In this document: piece after piece, positions 16,115-24,995 of the stretch
How positions within the stretch are numbered: position 1 is the first letter of the stretch
Layout: each line of letters opens with the position of its first letter
DNA from: Rubripirellula sp.
GTDB lineage: Bacteria > Planctomycetota > Planctomycetia > Pirellulales > Pirellulaceae
DNA: 64,000 bases
Assembly (NCBI GenBank): GCA_012270065.1
Contig: JAAXJB010000003.1
Coordinates: 175,682-239,681, forward strand
Direction of reading: 5' to 3'
Notes under the pieces: generated by a model
Told to the model about the DNA's origin: nothing
The model's input: the letters and a program-made list of their open reading frames with translations, nothing else
Databases searched by the model: none
Position numbers and translations under genes: made by a program

Positions 16115-16984
16115 TCAGCCAAAATGCTGCTTCAACCATGCTGCGATCGCTTCCAGTACAACGCCACTCCCCTGATCGTGAAACAGATCGTGGCGAAGTT
16201 TGGCCCAATCCTGCAGCGTGACATGCTTACCGGCTCGAATTGCAAGATTCCGACACGCACTTTGGTCGATAAGACCATCCTCGCCTCCGTACATAACCAA
16301 TGTCGGAATATCAATCCTGCGTGCATTATCGAGGGCCCAACGCCCCTGAGAGAGCAATTGAGTCGCAAGGTAGAGCGTGATACGACTGTGCATCCATGGA
16401 TCCTCAGCCACAAGCTTGGCCTGCTCAGGATCAGCGGTAAGCATTTCGAGATCCACCGGGCGTTTGATCTGTATCCATGGCATCAGACACCCTGTCAGCC
16501 AAGCCGCGAAGATATGTGGACGTGGCGGTGGCACAGGCGGCAAGAGCATGGGCCCACATAGAATCATGCCATCAGGTTTATTACACAGGAAACTCTGGTC
16601 AGACCGACACCTAAGCGCGTGATTGAGTGCCAAATTACCGCCCATGCTGTGCCCCAGCACGACCTGCGGAACGCCGGGGTAAGTCAAGGACATGGTCTGG
16701 CAAGCAGCATCAATGTCGGCCAGAAGCCCCGAGAACGAATCGACCCGGCCACGACTGCCGGGTGATCGCCCATGCCCTGGCAAATCAAATGCATAGCTAC
16801 ACCATCCAATGCCAGAAAGAAAGTCAGCGACAACCTGATAACGACCGCCATGATCGCCCAGTCCATGCACAATCAGAACGATCCCATCGGGTCGGCGACT
16901 TCCACACCAAAGCCGACCATGCAACTCCCCATCTCGCCCGGTCATCAACACATCGTGCTTCACAGTTGAAGCCCCTGAAAGCAT
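16115..16984 (-). CDS. Alpha/beta hydrolase, monoacylglycerol lipase / lysophospholipase type
   Basis: 289 residues from the ATG at 16984; an earlier in-frame start (17077) adds 31 residues without homology. Oxyanion region HGLGDHGGRY, nucleophile elbow GHSMGG, catalytic Asp in MYGGEDGLID and catalytic His in KLRHDLFHD make a complete triad. This layout is typical of the PldB / monoglyceride lipase group, which hydrolyse mono- or lysolipids. No signal peptide is evident. Stands alone, 169 nt from the PQQ operon. Confidence 0.88.
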   Translation of the reverse strand: MLSGASTVKHDVLMTGRDGELHGRLWCGSRRPDGIVLIVHGLGDHGGRYQVVADFLSGIGWCSYAFDLPGHGRSPGSRGRVDSFSGLLADIDAACQTMSLTYPGVPQVVLGHSMGGNLALNHALRCRSDQSFLCNKPDGMILCGPMLLPPVPPPRPHIFAAWLTGCLMPWIQIKRPVDLEMLTADPEQAKLVAEDPWMHSRITLYLATQLLSQGRWALDNARRIDIPTLVMYGGEDGLIDQSACRNLAIRAGKHVTLQDWAKLRHDLFHDQGSGVVLEAIAAWLKQHFG

Positions 16985-17502
16985 CGATTTACCACACTGC
17001 AGAAAAACATGTTCAAGACTCTGAACTCCTGATGAAACATCGCACACATTTGCAACACTCCAGATTCGACCCCTCAAACAGACTCCAGCTTACTGCCTGG
17101 CACCGCTCAGGCACAAATCAAGCTTGTTCGTGGCAATGGATATAACCAGCCGCGGATAGCAATACTCGTTGATGGATTCTCCGAAATGCCCCAGTACGAT
17201 TTGGAGCCCCGGTACGAGTTGGCTAACTTCACAATGACAGGTCCGACTGATGCCTGACACAGTCCGCGTGACATAAACACAACTTTACGAAATACTCGTG
17301 TTGACGATGCAGGGGACGCAAAACACCAAAACCTCGCAATTCCAGAATCCCAGCCTGACATGTCACTGTCAGCCTGTCTGTTTTCCAGCAAACTGGACAT
17401 TTCGGCACAGAAACTGCTCACTGCAACTGCCAGTTGTCTGATGATCTGCCAAGGTGACGCAGATTCAACTGAAGTCCATCCATATGGAGGCGTCGAAGCA
17501 GC
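16985..17502. other. 518-nt region between divergent genes, no gene supported
   Basis: The region holds the presumed promoters of the hydrolase (-) and fxsA (+). Open frames exist on both strands (for example minus-strand 17107-17511) but show no domain, plausible start or composition that supports a gene. No strong repeat or hairpin was seen. Confidence 0.5.
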
Positions 17503-17973
17503 ATGTTCCAACGTTTACTCGCTGCCTTTATTCTCGTACCCCTGATCGAATTGATGCTGCTGATTCAAGTAGCAAAGCACACGAGTTTCCTGACAACGAT
17601 CATGCTTGTCATCATTACAGGAATCATCGGTTCCTGGCTTGCTCGTCGGGAGGGAATCATGACCTGGTTTCGATTTCAGTCGGCCTTGTCAGAAGGCAGG
17701 GTGCCAAGCAGCGAAATACAGGATGGGCTGATGATTGTTTTTGCGGCAGCACTATTACTCACTCCCGGATTACTCACTGACGCAATTGGTTTCACACTGC
17801 TTGTGCCACAGGGCCGGGAACTGGTACGCAAAACACTTCTGAGACGCTACATGGAAAAGTTCCAGATGCGTTTCTACGGTCCAGAAGAATTTACGGAAAA
17901 CTCATTTCAACAGAACAATGAAGACCGTTCGCAGACGATCGACGCCGACCATTTCGAGCGAAAACCGGACTAG
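17503..17973 (+). CDS. fxsA: FxsA family membrane protein
   Basis: 156 residues with three or four hydrophobic segments: LLAAFILVPLIELMLLIQVA, TTIMLVIITGIIGSWLA and LMIVFAAALLLTPGLLTDAIGF. The LTPGLLTD and REG segments are characteristic of FxsA (YtzA), a small inner-membrane protein named in E. coli for suppressing F exclusion of phage T7. The C-terminal ~45 residues are polar and specific to this protein. Convergent with the ThuA gene, whose end is 8 nt away. Confidence 0.9.
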   Translation: MFQRLLAAFILVPLIELMLLIQVAKHTSFLTTIMLVIITGIIGSWLARREGIMTWFRFQSALSEGRVPSSEIQDGLMIVFAAALLLTPGLLTDAIGFTLLVPQGRELVRKTLLRRYMEKFQMRFYGPEEFTENSFQQNNEDRSQTIDADHFERKPD

Positions 17974-17980
17974 AACGAAC

Positions 17981-18781
17981 TCACTTCGCTGAAACAGAAT
18001 CGGATAATACTCCCGCTGCCCATAATGTCCCACGAGTCAGGGTTCTCAAGAAAACGTCGTCCTGAAACGTCCCATTGGAGTGTCCATAGGTGGTACCAAA
18101 GACACGCGCTTTGCCAAACTGATTGACCCAGAACACAGGATGGTCCTTGCCTGTCTTCTCGCTTTCTGAAGTGGCTAAAACTGTTGTATCAGGCCAGACT
18201 TTTTCAATCACATACAACTCATCTTTGGCGGTAATGTGACCATCGGGAAAGCCAACCATGATCGGGTGATTTTTCTTCTTCACATCAACACGGTAGTTGC
18301 TTTGATGCTCGTGACGCCGACTGGTAACCCCTAGAAACTTTCGCCAGTCATCCACCTCTGCTGCACGGTAAGTGTGCATCGCGCAATGAATAACCACTGC
18401 ATTCGCACCCGCGCGGTGAGGCTCGGTTATTCGACGGATGTAGTCCGGGCTACTCGTGTTGGCGAAGCACTCGTTATGAATCACCACATCAAATCCATCA
18501 GCCCATTTTGGATCATTGTAATAATCAATCTCTGCTTTGGTGCCGGTTCCGCCATCATTGACAACCGTCCAGACCGCCTCGACGCCTTGTTTCTCCATGG
18601 CCAGTTGCATGGCCTTGGTTTGAAAATCATAGTCGTGACAGCACCCGCTGGTGATGAGCAGAATGTTCACGGAATTATTTGACTTGCCCGTCGTTCCATC
18701 CTCCGCTGCAACGCTCACTGCAGCACAAGAGAACATGATGCAAGTAAGGATGAGAGCGGCAGAAAATCGCAAATACATCAA
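17981..18781 (-). CDS. Secreted ThuA-domain protein (glutamine-amidotransferase-like fold)
   Basis: 266 residues. Signal peptide (FSAALILTCIMFSCAAVSVAAED), possibly with a Cys near the cleavage site. The ThuA domain is recognised from LLITSGCCHDYDFQ, VWTVVNDGG, YDVVIHNECFANT-like strands and the late VFWVNQFGKARVFGTTYGHSNGTF. ThuA domains are abundant in planctomycetes, often next to sugar oxidoreductases, and are linked to carbohydrate use, but no activity can be assigned here. A terminator of the upstream gene separates it from the DUF4912 gene, so it is probably transcribed alone. Confidence 0.85.
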   Translation of the reverse strand: MMYLRFSAALILTCIMFSCAAVSVAAEDGTTGKSNNSVNILLITSGCCHDYDFQTKAMQLAMEKQGVEAVWTVVNDGGTGTKAEIDYYNDPKWADGFDVVIHNECFANTSSPDYIRRITEPHRAGANAVVIHCAMHTYRAAEVDDWRKFLGVTSRRHEHQSNYRVDVKKKNHPIMVGFPDGHITAKDELYVIEKVWPDTTVLATSESEKTGKDHPVFWVNQFGKARVFGTTYGHSNGTFQDDVFLRTLTRGTLWAAGVLSDSVSAK

Positions 18782-18803
18782 CTACTCCAGCTTGTGCTAA
18801 CTA

Positions 18804-18839
18804 TAAAAAAAGCGTTCGAGACGCCAAGCCTCGAACGCT
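18804..18839 (-). terminator. Rho-independent terminator of the DUF4912 gene
   Basis: On the minus strand AGCGTTCGAG (18839-18830) and CTCGAACGCT (18820-18811) form a perfect 10-bp stem around a 9-nt loop, followed by seven T (18810-18804). It lies 66 nt after the stop codon of the gene ending at 18905. Confidence 0.9.
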
Positions 18840-18904
18840 CATGAACGGATCATGCCACCTACGTTAGTGTGGCGCTGCACCATGATGAGAATCAACGAAA
18901 ACTA

Positions 18905-20218
18905 CTAAATCCGGTCATCCAGCTCAACTGGCTCCATGACCTTCGTATTCCGTTCAACAGCCACAACCGTGGTGCGTTGGCGAAGCCCATCTCGACTCTC
19001 AGCAGTGACGGGGAGCACCTGCCGCTTATCTGGCAATTCCATCCTGACTGTAAAGGAACCATCAGCTTGCAACTTGACAGGTCGACCGGCAACCGTGACA
19101 GAAGCAGACGCAACCGTCTTGCCGAAAATGATCAACTCGGCATCAACATTGAATGGAAGTTTCGACTGACGTAACAATGCTGGGTCAGCAACAGTTTGCC
19201 CTTGCTCACCACGCAATGGCATTGGGCGGCACAAACGCTCTTCAAACACTTCCTTCAGGTCTCCCGCATCCGTGTCGTAACCGCCGCTGAGCGAATAAAT
19301 CCGCTCATAGTCCTCAGCGATATCACGCCAATGCTCGTCGAGTCGCTCACACTCACCAGGACGTGGTGTCTCCACCACATTGCTACGGCAGACGGTGTAA
19401 AACTCTCCTGTGTCGGACAGGTACCCGATGATGACCCGGTATCGGGAAGGTGGCTCATCAACATCGATGTACCAATTGTCTACCCCACCATGAATGGGGA
19501 TATCACGTTCAACACTTTCCGCACGGTTGTTGCTGACATCACTCACACTGAGCAGACGCAGCATCGGGACGGCTGTGTGCCAACGCTCAGCCAAGGCTGA
19601 TTCGGCACGTTCGACACTGGCACGGGTAATTTCCCAACTGGCTTGCAACCAATACGAATCACGAACCATGAGCACAATCCGATCTTGATGCAGCTCACTG
19701 GCTTTTGTGCGATTAGCACCACGATTGACAGCCGCACCACCGACCAGAGTACCGGTGGAGAGATCCTTGTTGCGGACCATGGTCTCCCGGCGTTTTCGAA
19801 TTTGGGCCCGGATTCTCGCCGTCTTGGCGGAGACCTTTGGCTCCGGCAGCTTGGGCATGGGGCGATTCACGCTGTTGGAGGTCTTCGTGGACCTTTTAGC
19901 GTTCGTTTTGCGGCCTTTGGACGTAGAGGCGGAGGGCGATTTCGAGGCAGAGGGCGATTTCGAAGTTGCCTTTGCCTTTGACTCGCTACCAGCACGCGTT
20001 GCCTTCACCTTGCTGGTGGCTCGTTTCTTTTTCGTTGCCGCACCAGCAGTCTTCGTTTTCTGAGCAGACGCTTTCTGACGTAATCGTCGCTGAACCTTGC
20101 GGATTTCAGTGACCAGCTCGTCTTTCTTGAGTCCGTGCCAACCGGGGACGCCGTAGTTTCGGGCCAAATCGGCCAGCTCGCGACGTGTCTGAGCTTTTAA
20201 ATCTGCGGTCGTGATCAC
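18905..20218 (-). CDS. DUF4912 protein with Rho-N-like N-terminal domain and Lys/Ser-rich linker
   Basis: 437 residues from the GTG at 20218, chosen because GGAGGT lies 4 nt upstream; the frame stays open to 20359. Residues ~5-45 (LKAQTRRELADLARNYGVPGWHG, LKKDELVTEIRK) match the Rho-terminator N-terminal (SAP-like) fold, which suggests nucleic-acid contact. Then comes ~90 residues rich in Lys, Ser, Ala and Thr, with the duplicated unit SKSPSA. The DUF4912 domain follows (RIVLMVRDSYWLQASWEI, DNWYIDVDEPPSRYRVIIGYL), then a C-terminal beta-rich region. The linker may be disordered or bind nucleic acid. Followed by a strong terminator. Confidence 0.82.
   Translation of the reverse strand: MITTADLKAQTRRELADLARNYGVPGWHGLKKDELVTEIRKVQRRLRQKASAQKTKTAGAATKKKRATSKVKATRAGSESKAKATSKSPSASKSPSASTSKGRKTNAKRSTKTSNSVNRPMPKLPEPKVSAKTARIRAQIRKRRETMVRNKDLSTGTLVGGAAVNRGANRTKASELHQDRIVLMVRDSYWLQASWEITRASVERAESALAERWHTAVPMLRLLSVSDVSNNRAESVERDIPIHGGVDNWYIDVDEPPSRYRVIIGYLSDTGEFYTVCRSNVVETPRPGECERLDEHWRDIAEDYERIYSLSGGYDTDAGDLKEVFEERLCRPMPLRGEQGQTVADPALLRQSKLPFNVDAELIIFGKTVASASVTVAGRPVKLQADGSFTVRMELPDKRQVLPVTAESRDGLRQRTTVVAVERNTKVMEPVELDDRI
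19926..19961. repeat. Two tandem 18-nt units inside the DUF4912 gene
   Basis: 19926-19943 and 19944-19961 are near-identical copies of an 18-nt unit that begins GAGGC and ends CGATTTC, with one mismatch. They encode the in-frame duplicated SKSPSA hexapeptide in the low-complexity linker, a likely slippage site. Confidence 0.8.
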
Positions 20219-20671
20219 CTGCACCTCCAAGATAGTGACACCGCGTCTGCATAATGCATGGCGGCGCTGAATATTGCTATCGCTTGCGGCAGCTGATCCT
20301 CCTGAGTGCTTACCGTTCCCCGTGTCTTCAGCATCCCGGCTGTTGTGACGAAACCGCATGGCTCAGCATTTGGCAGGCTGTGACCGGGCGGGGGTGCGAA
20401 AACACAAGTGATGGACTGAATTTTTACCCGCTTTACACGGGGGATAATTACAGAATTAAAACCATCGAACCAGCATTAACGGCACAATCGTCACCAGAAA
20501 TATTATGCCAAGGGATCCAAAAATAGCTAGAGACTCAGCCGACCCTTTTGGAACAAACCATAGAAAATTAACCGTTACAGACCGCCAAATCGGCAGAAAA
20601 GTGAAACTTCAAGACGATCAAGACACCCCAGAAGCCCAAACCAATCGACGTACCGCAGGCAATCGGACAGT

Positions 20672-20701
20672 TTGATTCCGAACTGCTTGATTCTGAACTG
20701 C
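20672..20701. repeat. Tandem 15-nt direct repeat
   Basis: TTGATTCCGAACTGC (20672-20686) is followed directly by TTGATTCTGAACTGC (20687-20701), one mismatch. Confidence 0.85.
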
Positions 20702-20767
20702 CGCCTGCGAAAGTGCAAAACGGGAGTCATTGGCAACTGGAAGCCTGGCGAATTTCGGGACCCCTCC

Positions 20768-20811
20768 AATCCACTCTGCGACAACCTTTAATCCACTGTG
20801 CAACAACCTTT
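20768..20811. repeat. Tandem 22-nt direct repeat
   Basis: Two adjacent copies (20768-20789 and 20790-20811) share AATCCACT and ACAACCTTT, with only two mismatches over 22 nt. It ends 284 nt before the atpZ start codon. Confidence 0.85.
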
Positions 20812-21095
20812 GCCCCGCATGCAAAGAGCCACAATTTGCTGTTTTTGATTGACTCCAATTCTCATTTGACGACCGGTCCATCGGCGATTTACACAAACAG
20901 GACAGGCGTCGAAAACCCACTTGCCAATCGATACCGGGGGTGCCTCCGAGCAACGCCCCACAGAACCCACCACCCGAAATCCCAAAAAAACACAACGACT
21001 CGGGTGCGACCATACGTCGCTGGCACTGGATTCTCGTGAAATAGCGACCACATTATGCTTTCGGTGCAGAACCCATTGCCATCGAGAGTGCTGCC

Positions 21096-21431
21096 GTGCC
21101 CGAACCCGACCCAACCTCGCCGCTCGACTCCGGCGAGGGGCCGGAAGACGTGATCAAGGCATCGACATCGCCCATCACGGTGGATCCCGACGGAAAGAGA
21201 CCGCCCTCTCGCCGGGGCAGCCAGCCGCAAACATTTGCAAAGGTGGCTGGAATGGGCTTCGAACTCGCTGCGGCGACCCTTGTCGTGGCAGGTTTGGGTC
21301 ACTTGGTTGATCGCTACTGTGGCGGAAGCCGCAGCATTGGTTTTGCGATCGGCGGCTTTGTTGGCTTCGGGCTGGGGATGTACCGTTTCATCGTCAAGGC
21401 CTTGAAAAACATTGAAGAAACGGACAAATGA
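21096..21431 (+). CDS. AtpZ/AtpI-like small membrane protein, first gene of the ATP synthase operon
   Basis: 111 residues from a GTG. A polar N-terminal half (Pro/Asp/Ser rich) precedes two membrane helices (FELAAATLVVAGLGHLVD and IGFAIGGFVGFGLGMYRFI), the AtpZ hairpin. Proteins of this group precede F1Fo genes in many bacteria and help Mg2+ supply or c-ring assembly. The next gene starts 36 nt later. Confidence 0.85.
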   Translation: MPEPDPTSPLDSGEGPEDVIKASTSPITVDPDGKRPPSRRGSQPQTFAKVAGMGFELAAATLVVAGLGHLVDRYCGGSRSIGFAIGGFVGFGLGMYRFIVKALKNIEETDK

Positions 21432-21467
21432 AGTGAGCGGAACACCGGCGAGTTGAATTGCCTGATC

Positions 21468-21992
21468 ATGAAACCAAACCCACAAACGACTGAAATTTTG
21501 TCAATCGCCGGACTGTTTGGTCGCGTGATGGGTCGGGTTTTGCTTTGTTGGATGCTGTTGACGTTGGCCTCCTCAGTGGCGGTGCTGATTCTCAAGTCTG
21601 AACTTACACAGCCCGCCATTCTGATTGCTCTGGCCAGTGGAGCCATTTCCATTTGCGCGCTCATCCCCGGGATGAGTCTGGGGACCAGCGGCGCGTCTGC
21701 CAAAACCGGACTTTCAAGACAGCGGCAAATCAAGCGAAGCGGGCTGTTCATCGTTGGTGCCATCGCGGCGATGATTATTCGTGTCCTAGGCACCGTTGCA
21801 CTTCTTGTGGTGTGCCGTTATCACATGGGCGTGTCACTGGAAACACTCGTCTTTTTTGTTTGTGGTTGGTACCTCACACTGACGGGCATCGAGGTGTTCT
21901 GGCTGGCAAAAAGTGCCGCTTTGCTGGATGTTGTTCCTGCGGAACTGTCCTTGGCGGCACCAGACGCGTTCGTCGATGGAACTGATTTCTGA
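21468..21992 (+). CDS. Four-helix membrane protein of unknown function within the ATP synthase operon
   Basis: 174 residues from the ATG at 21468 (a TTG at 21453 adds five). Four hydrophobic segments are visible: LLCWMLLTLASSVAVLIL, ILIALASGAISICALIPG, GLFIVGAIAAMIIRVLGTVALLVV and TLVFFVCGWYLTLTGIEVFWL. The position between atpZ and atpB is that of AtpI in other operons, and the layout (four helices, ~130-170 residues) agrees, but sequence signatures are weak. The stop codon is 3 nt before atpB, so translation is probably coupled. Confidence 0.75.
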   Translation: MKPNPQTTEILSIAGLFGRVMGRVLLCWMLLTLASSVAVLILKSELTQPAILIALASGAISICALIPGMSLGTSGASAKTGLSRQRQIKRSGLFIVGAIAAMIIRVLGTVALLVVCRYHMGVSLETLVFFVCGWYLTLTGIEVFWLAKSAALLDVVPAELSLAAPDAFVDGTDF

Positions 21993-21995
21993 AAA

Positions 21996-23036
21996 ATGAT
22001 TGCTGGAATGAACCTCCCACTCGCATCCGCCGCCGACCCAACCTCGCACGTGATTCCACATCCCGTGACCGAGCCGCTGTTTAAAGTGGAGTTTCCCGAT
22101 ACCCACATGCCTTCGCTGCACATCTTTGATGGCGTGTATGAATTTGCAATTACCAACCACTTGTTGATGACACTGGTTTCAGGAATTGCGGTCATTGTGG
22201 TTTTCAAGTTTGTTGCTGGACGTGTTCGCGTTCAGGGCGAAGGTCTGGATGCCTACCGGACTCGCGGGAGATTCGCCCAGATTTTTGAAACAATGTGTTC
22301 GTTCATGCGTGACGAGGTGGTTCGTCCCAATCTCCACGAACTGACCGACAAATACATTTATTACATTTGGACGATTTTCTTTTTCGTTCTGTTTGCGAAC
22401 GTGCTTGGGCTGGTTCCCATCGGCTCCATGGCCTACTTGGCGGCTTCCATGTTCGGCATCAATGATCCTCACCTGACGCATCTGGGTGGAACGGCTACCG
22501 GAAACCTCTCACTGAACGTTGTGCTTGCTGCAGGCACGTTCATCGCAATTATTTTCATTGGAATCCGGGAAACGGGAGCGAAAGCCTTCTTTGCACACTT
22601 CAACCCCTTGGGTTGGCAGGACAAGAAAATGCTGCTGATCGGTATTCCGCTCTACTTTCTTGAGTGGCTTGGCCTGATTATCAAATGCGTCGTGTTGGCA
22701 ATGCGACTGTTTGGAACCATGATGGCTGGTCACCTGGTGATTGCCGCATTCCTTGGGTTGATTTTCGTGGCTGTGGAAGTCAGTCACGGCTTGGCATACG
22801 GAGTGCAGATAGCAGTCATCATCGCTGGTATTGTTCTGACGCTACTTGAATTGTTCATCTGCTTCCTTCAGGCGTTCATTTTCACTTTCCTGACTGTCTT
22901 GTTCATATCGCTTGTGGCCAGTCATCACGATGATCACCACTTGGAAGAACACCCGTTCACCGACGAGAACCAGATGGATCTCGACAAGATCGCGGAACCC
23001 GAAAGAATTACCCCCATGCCCGATCCCGCTGGGTAG
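21996..23036 (+). CDS. atpB: ATP synthase Fo subunit a
   Basis: 346 residues, longer than the usual ~240-270. The proton-channel helix carries the essential Arg in VVLAMRLFGTMMAGHL, and the last helix AFIFTFLTVLFISL is typical. An N-terminal extension of ~45 residues precedes the first helix, and a His/Asp/Glu-rich cytoplasmic tail follows the last (ASHHDDHHLEEHP to the end). Subunit a forms the two half-channels that let protons reach the c ring. Confidence 0.97.
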   Translation: MIAGMNLPLASAADPTSHVIPHPVTEPLFKVEFPDTHMPSLHIFDGVYEFAITNHLLMTLVSGIAVIVVFKFVAGRVRVQGEGLDAYRTRGRFAQIFETMCSFMRDEVVRPNLHELTDKYIYYIWTIFFFVLFANVLGLVPIGSMAYLAASMFGINDPHLTHLGGTATGNLSLNVVLAAGTFIAIIFIGIRETGAKAFFAHFNPLGWQDKKMLLIGIPLYFLEWLGLIIKCVVLAMRLFGTMMAGHLVIAAFLGLIFVAVEVSHGLAYGVQIAVIIAGIVLTLLELFICFLQAFIFTFLTVLFISLVASHHDDHHLEEHPFTDENQMDLDKIAEPERITPMPDPAG

Positions 23037-23171
23037 ACCAGTTGCGACAGTCGGAGCATGTTCACACGTATCCTTTTTTTACAACCCCCAAACTCACTTG
23101 TTACTCGGGACCAACAACTCGTTCAAGGTAACCGAGTACTTCACGAGAGATGACTTAGGAGCTATCCAAAG

Positions 23172-23411
23172 ATGTTTGAAATGGCAATGTTGCTGGCGCA
23201 GGTAGAAGGAACCGTAGGTATCGGAATCGGTATCGGCTTGGCGATTCTCGGTGCTGGATTGGGAATCGGCCGAATCGGTGGTTCGGCGGTAGAGGCAATC
23301 GCCCGCCAACCAGAAGCTGGTGGAACCATCTCGACTCAAATGCTGATTTCTGCAGCGTTGATCGAGGGTGCTACCGTGATCGCCCTGATTGTTCTTTATA
23401 TCTCGAAGTAA
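23172..23411 (+). CDS. atpE: ATP synthase Fo subunit c
   Basis: 79 residues, two helices. The glycine-rich inner helix GIGIGIGLAILGAGLGIG and the loop ARQPE are standard. The ion-carrying Glu is in LIEGATVIALIV. The residues after that Glu (G-A-T) lack the Ser-Thr pair of Na+-binding rings, so proton coupling is more likely. AGGAG lies upstream of the ATG. The gene is isolated by 135 nt and 141 nt from its neighbours, longer gaps than elsewhere in the operon, perhaps allowing separate control of this high-copy subunit. Confidence 0.97.
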   Translation: MFEMAMLLAQVEGTVGIGIGIGLAILGAGLGIGRIGGSAVEAIARQPEAGGTISTQMLISAALIEGATVIALIVLYISK

Positions 23412-23552
23412 CCATCGAATGCAGCTGAAGGATATCTTTGATTTCGTCAGTGGACCGCTCAGAGTGGTTTCGGCTGATGGAGCCAAGGGTTCCACGGTTA
23501 GGTTGTTCCCGATTGGAACAATTGCAACTGACTGCTGATTAGGAAGAAGCTG

Positions 23553-24230
23553 ATGATCACGAAGAGTTGGATGCGCCGCCAGCACGCTGGAATGCCGGCA
23601 GCAGTGCGCAGTCTCGTACTATGCATCACGTTGCTGTGTCTGGGGCTGGGAACCGCTTCCATGTCCCAGGCTGCAGACGCCGCTGACGCCCACGCGGCTG
23701 ACAGTAGTGGTGCCCACGCAGAGGACCACAGCACGCCCAGCCTGCTCTCGTTCGACTTTGGTTCGGCCGTCTGCAATCTCGCGATTTTCCTGGGAGTGCT
23801 CGGGATTCTGTCCAAATTCGTATGGCCCGTCATTCTTGACGGTCTGAAAGCGAGGGAGGATAAGATTTTCGATGAACTCAAGGATGCCGAGGAGGCGAAC
23901 ACCAAGGCCCAAGGCCTATTGGCTGACTACCAGTCGAAATTAGACGGCGCTGCTGCTGAGGTTCAGTCGATTCTTTCCGAAGCTCGCAACGACGCGACTG
24001 CCAGCGGGCAACGCATCGTGGATGAAGCCAGGCAGGAAGCGGAGCGTCAACGCGAACGTGCCATCGCTGAAATCGAGACAGCCAAGAAAGTTGCACTTGC
24101 TGAACTGGCGGGACAGACCTCTGATCTTGCGATTGGAGTTGCCCAGCAGGTCATTGGCAGGGAACTGAAGGCTGAAGACCATGCTGAGTTGATCCGACAG
24201 TCACTGGACCGGCTCCCCAGTAACAACTGA
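23553..24230 (+). CDS. atpF: ATP synthase Fo subunit b with N-terminal signal-like extension
   Basis: 225 residues. A hydrophobic N terminus (RSLVLCITLLCLGLGTASMSQAAD) looks like a cleavable signal sequence, followed by an Ala/His/Asp-rich spacer. Next is the normal b-subunit membrane helix (SAVCNLAIFLGVLGILSKFVWPVI) and the long charged coiled coil (REDKIFDELKDAEEANTKAQG onward) that forms the peripheral stalk. Standard b subunits (~156-170 residues) lack the first ~60 residues. Confidence 0.95.
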   Translation: MITKSWMRRQHAGMPAAVRSLVLCITLLCLGLGTASMSQAADAADAHAADSSGAHAEDHSTPSLLSFDFGSAVCNLAIFLGVLGILSKFVWPVILDGLKAREDKIFDELKDAEEANTKAQGLLADYQSKLDGAAAEVQSILSEARNDATASGQRIVDEARQEAERQRERAIAEIETAKKVALAELAGQTSDLAIGVAQQVIGRELKAEDHAELIRQSLDRLPSNN

Positions 24231-24293
24231 ACAACCTGGCTGTTTTCAAACTTAATTACTCCATCGATCACGGGTAAATCCCGAGCGTAACTC

Positions 24294-24917
24294 ATGAACG
24301 AAGCTGCGGAACACGACACGGTGCTCGACACCGGTGCCGAACAACTGGGCAGAACTTACGCCCGCGCGTTGCTCGGTGCGGCGCAGAATGCCGGCATCGC
24401 TGACAAGATCATTGAGCAACTTGGTTCGGTGGTTGATGAGTATCTGGCGGTGAGTCCACCACTTCGAGCTGCGTTTGCCTCTCCCCAGATTGACGACAAT
24501 GAGAAGATCAAGGTGATCGACCGCTTATTCGGTGATGGCTTTGATCCACTATTAGTAAAGTTCCTCAAGGTCATGGCTGGCCGGGGACGTCTGGCTCACG
24601 TCGATGCAGTGCGAGCTGCTGCAGATGCGATCCATGACGAAATGCTAGGTCGATTGGTTGCCACAGTAGAAACTGCGGTGCCATTGGACGATGCTCTTCG
24701 ATCAAACATTGAAGAGCAACTTGGTTCCATCATGCAAAAGCAAGTGCGATTGTCAGAGTCCGTCGATCCGGAGCTGATCGGCGGGATGGTAATCCGCGTG
24801 GGAGACCGGGTGTTCGACAGCAGTGTGTCCAATCGCTTGGACGCACTTGCACGACGCGCACGCAACGGGTTCTCAAGCCAATTGCTGCAACGCTTTGGTG
24901 AACTCACATCAGAATAG
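24294..24917 (+). CDS. atpH: ATP synthase F1 subunit delta
   Basis: 207 residues. N-terminal helical domain with GRTYARALLGAAQNAG, central NDNEKIKVIDRLFGDGFDPLLVKFLKVM, and the C-terminal DPELIGGMVIRVGDRVFDSSVSNRLDAL typical of delta/OSCP. Delta sits on top of F1 and binds the b stalk. Starts 63 nt after atpF and ends 78 nt before atpA, the usual order. Confidence 0.96.
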   Translation: MNEAAEHDTVLDTGAEQLGRTYARALLGAAQNAGIADKIIEQLGSVVDEYLAVSPPLRAAFASPQIDDNEKIKVIDRLFGDGFDPLLVKFLKVMAGRGRLAHVDAVRAAADAIHDEMLGRLVATVETAVPLDDALRSNIEEQLGSIMQKQVRLSESVDPELIGGMVIRVGDRVFDSSVSNRLDALARRARNGFSSQLLQRFGELTSE

Positions 24918-24995
24918 GTTTTGACTTGCCGTTAAATCGGCACCAACTATCAACGCTCGACAAAACTGCCGGGCCAACACGATTGATTCAGACCC

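Larger units (their letters stand above)
20219..21095. other. 877-nt intergenic region upstream of the ATP synthase operon
   Basis: Between a minus-strand gene and the plus-strand atp operon, so it should contain two divergent promoters. It holds two tandem duplications (listed separately). Several frames are open (for example minus-strand 20618-21013), but they contain the repeats and show no domain. No tRNA or known RNA family was recognised. Confidence 0.6.

Noticed and set aside
17107..17511. 134-residue minus-strand open frame between the hydrolase and fxsA
   Set aside because: No domain, Ser-rich composition, and it runs into the start of fxsA on the other strand.
20618..21013. 131-residue minus-strand open frame upstream of the atp operon
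   Set aside because: It contains both tandem repeats, has no recognisable domain and overlaps other open frames; more likely non-coding.
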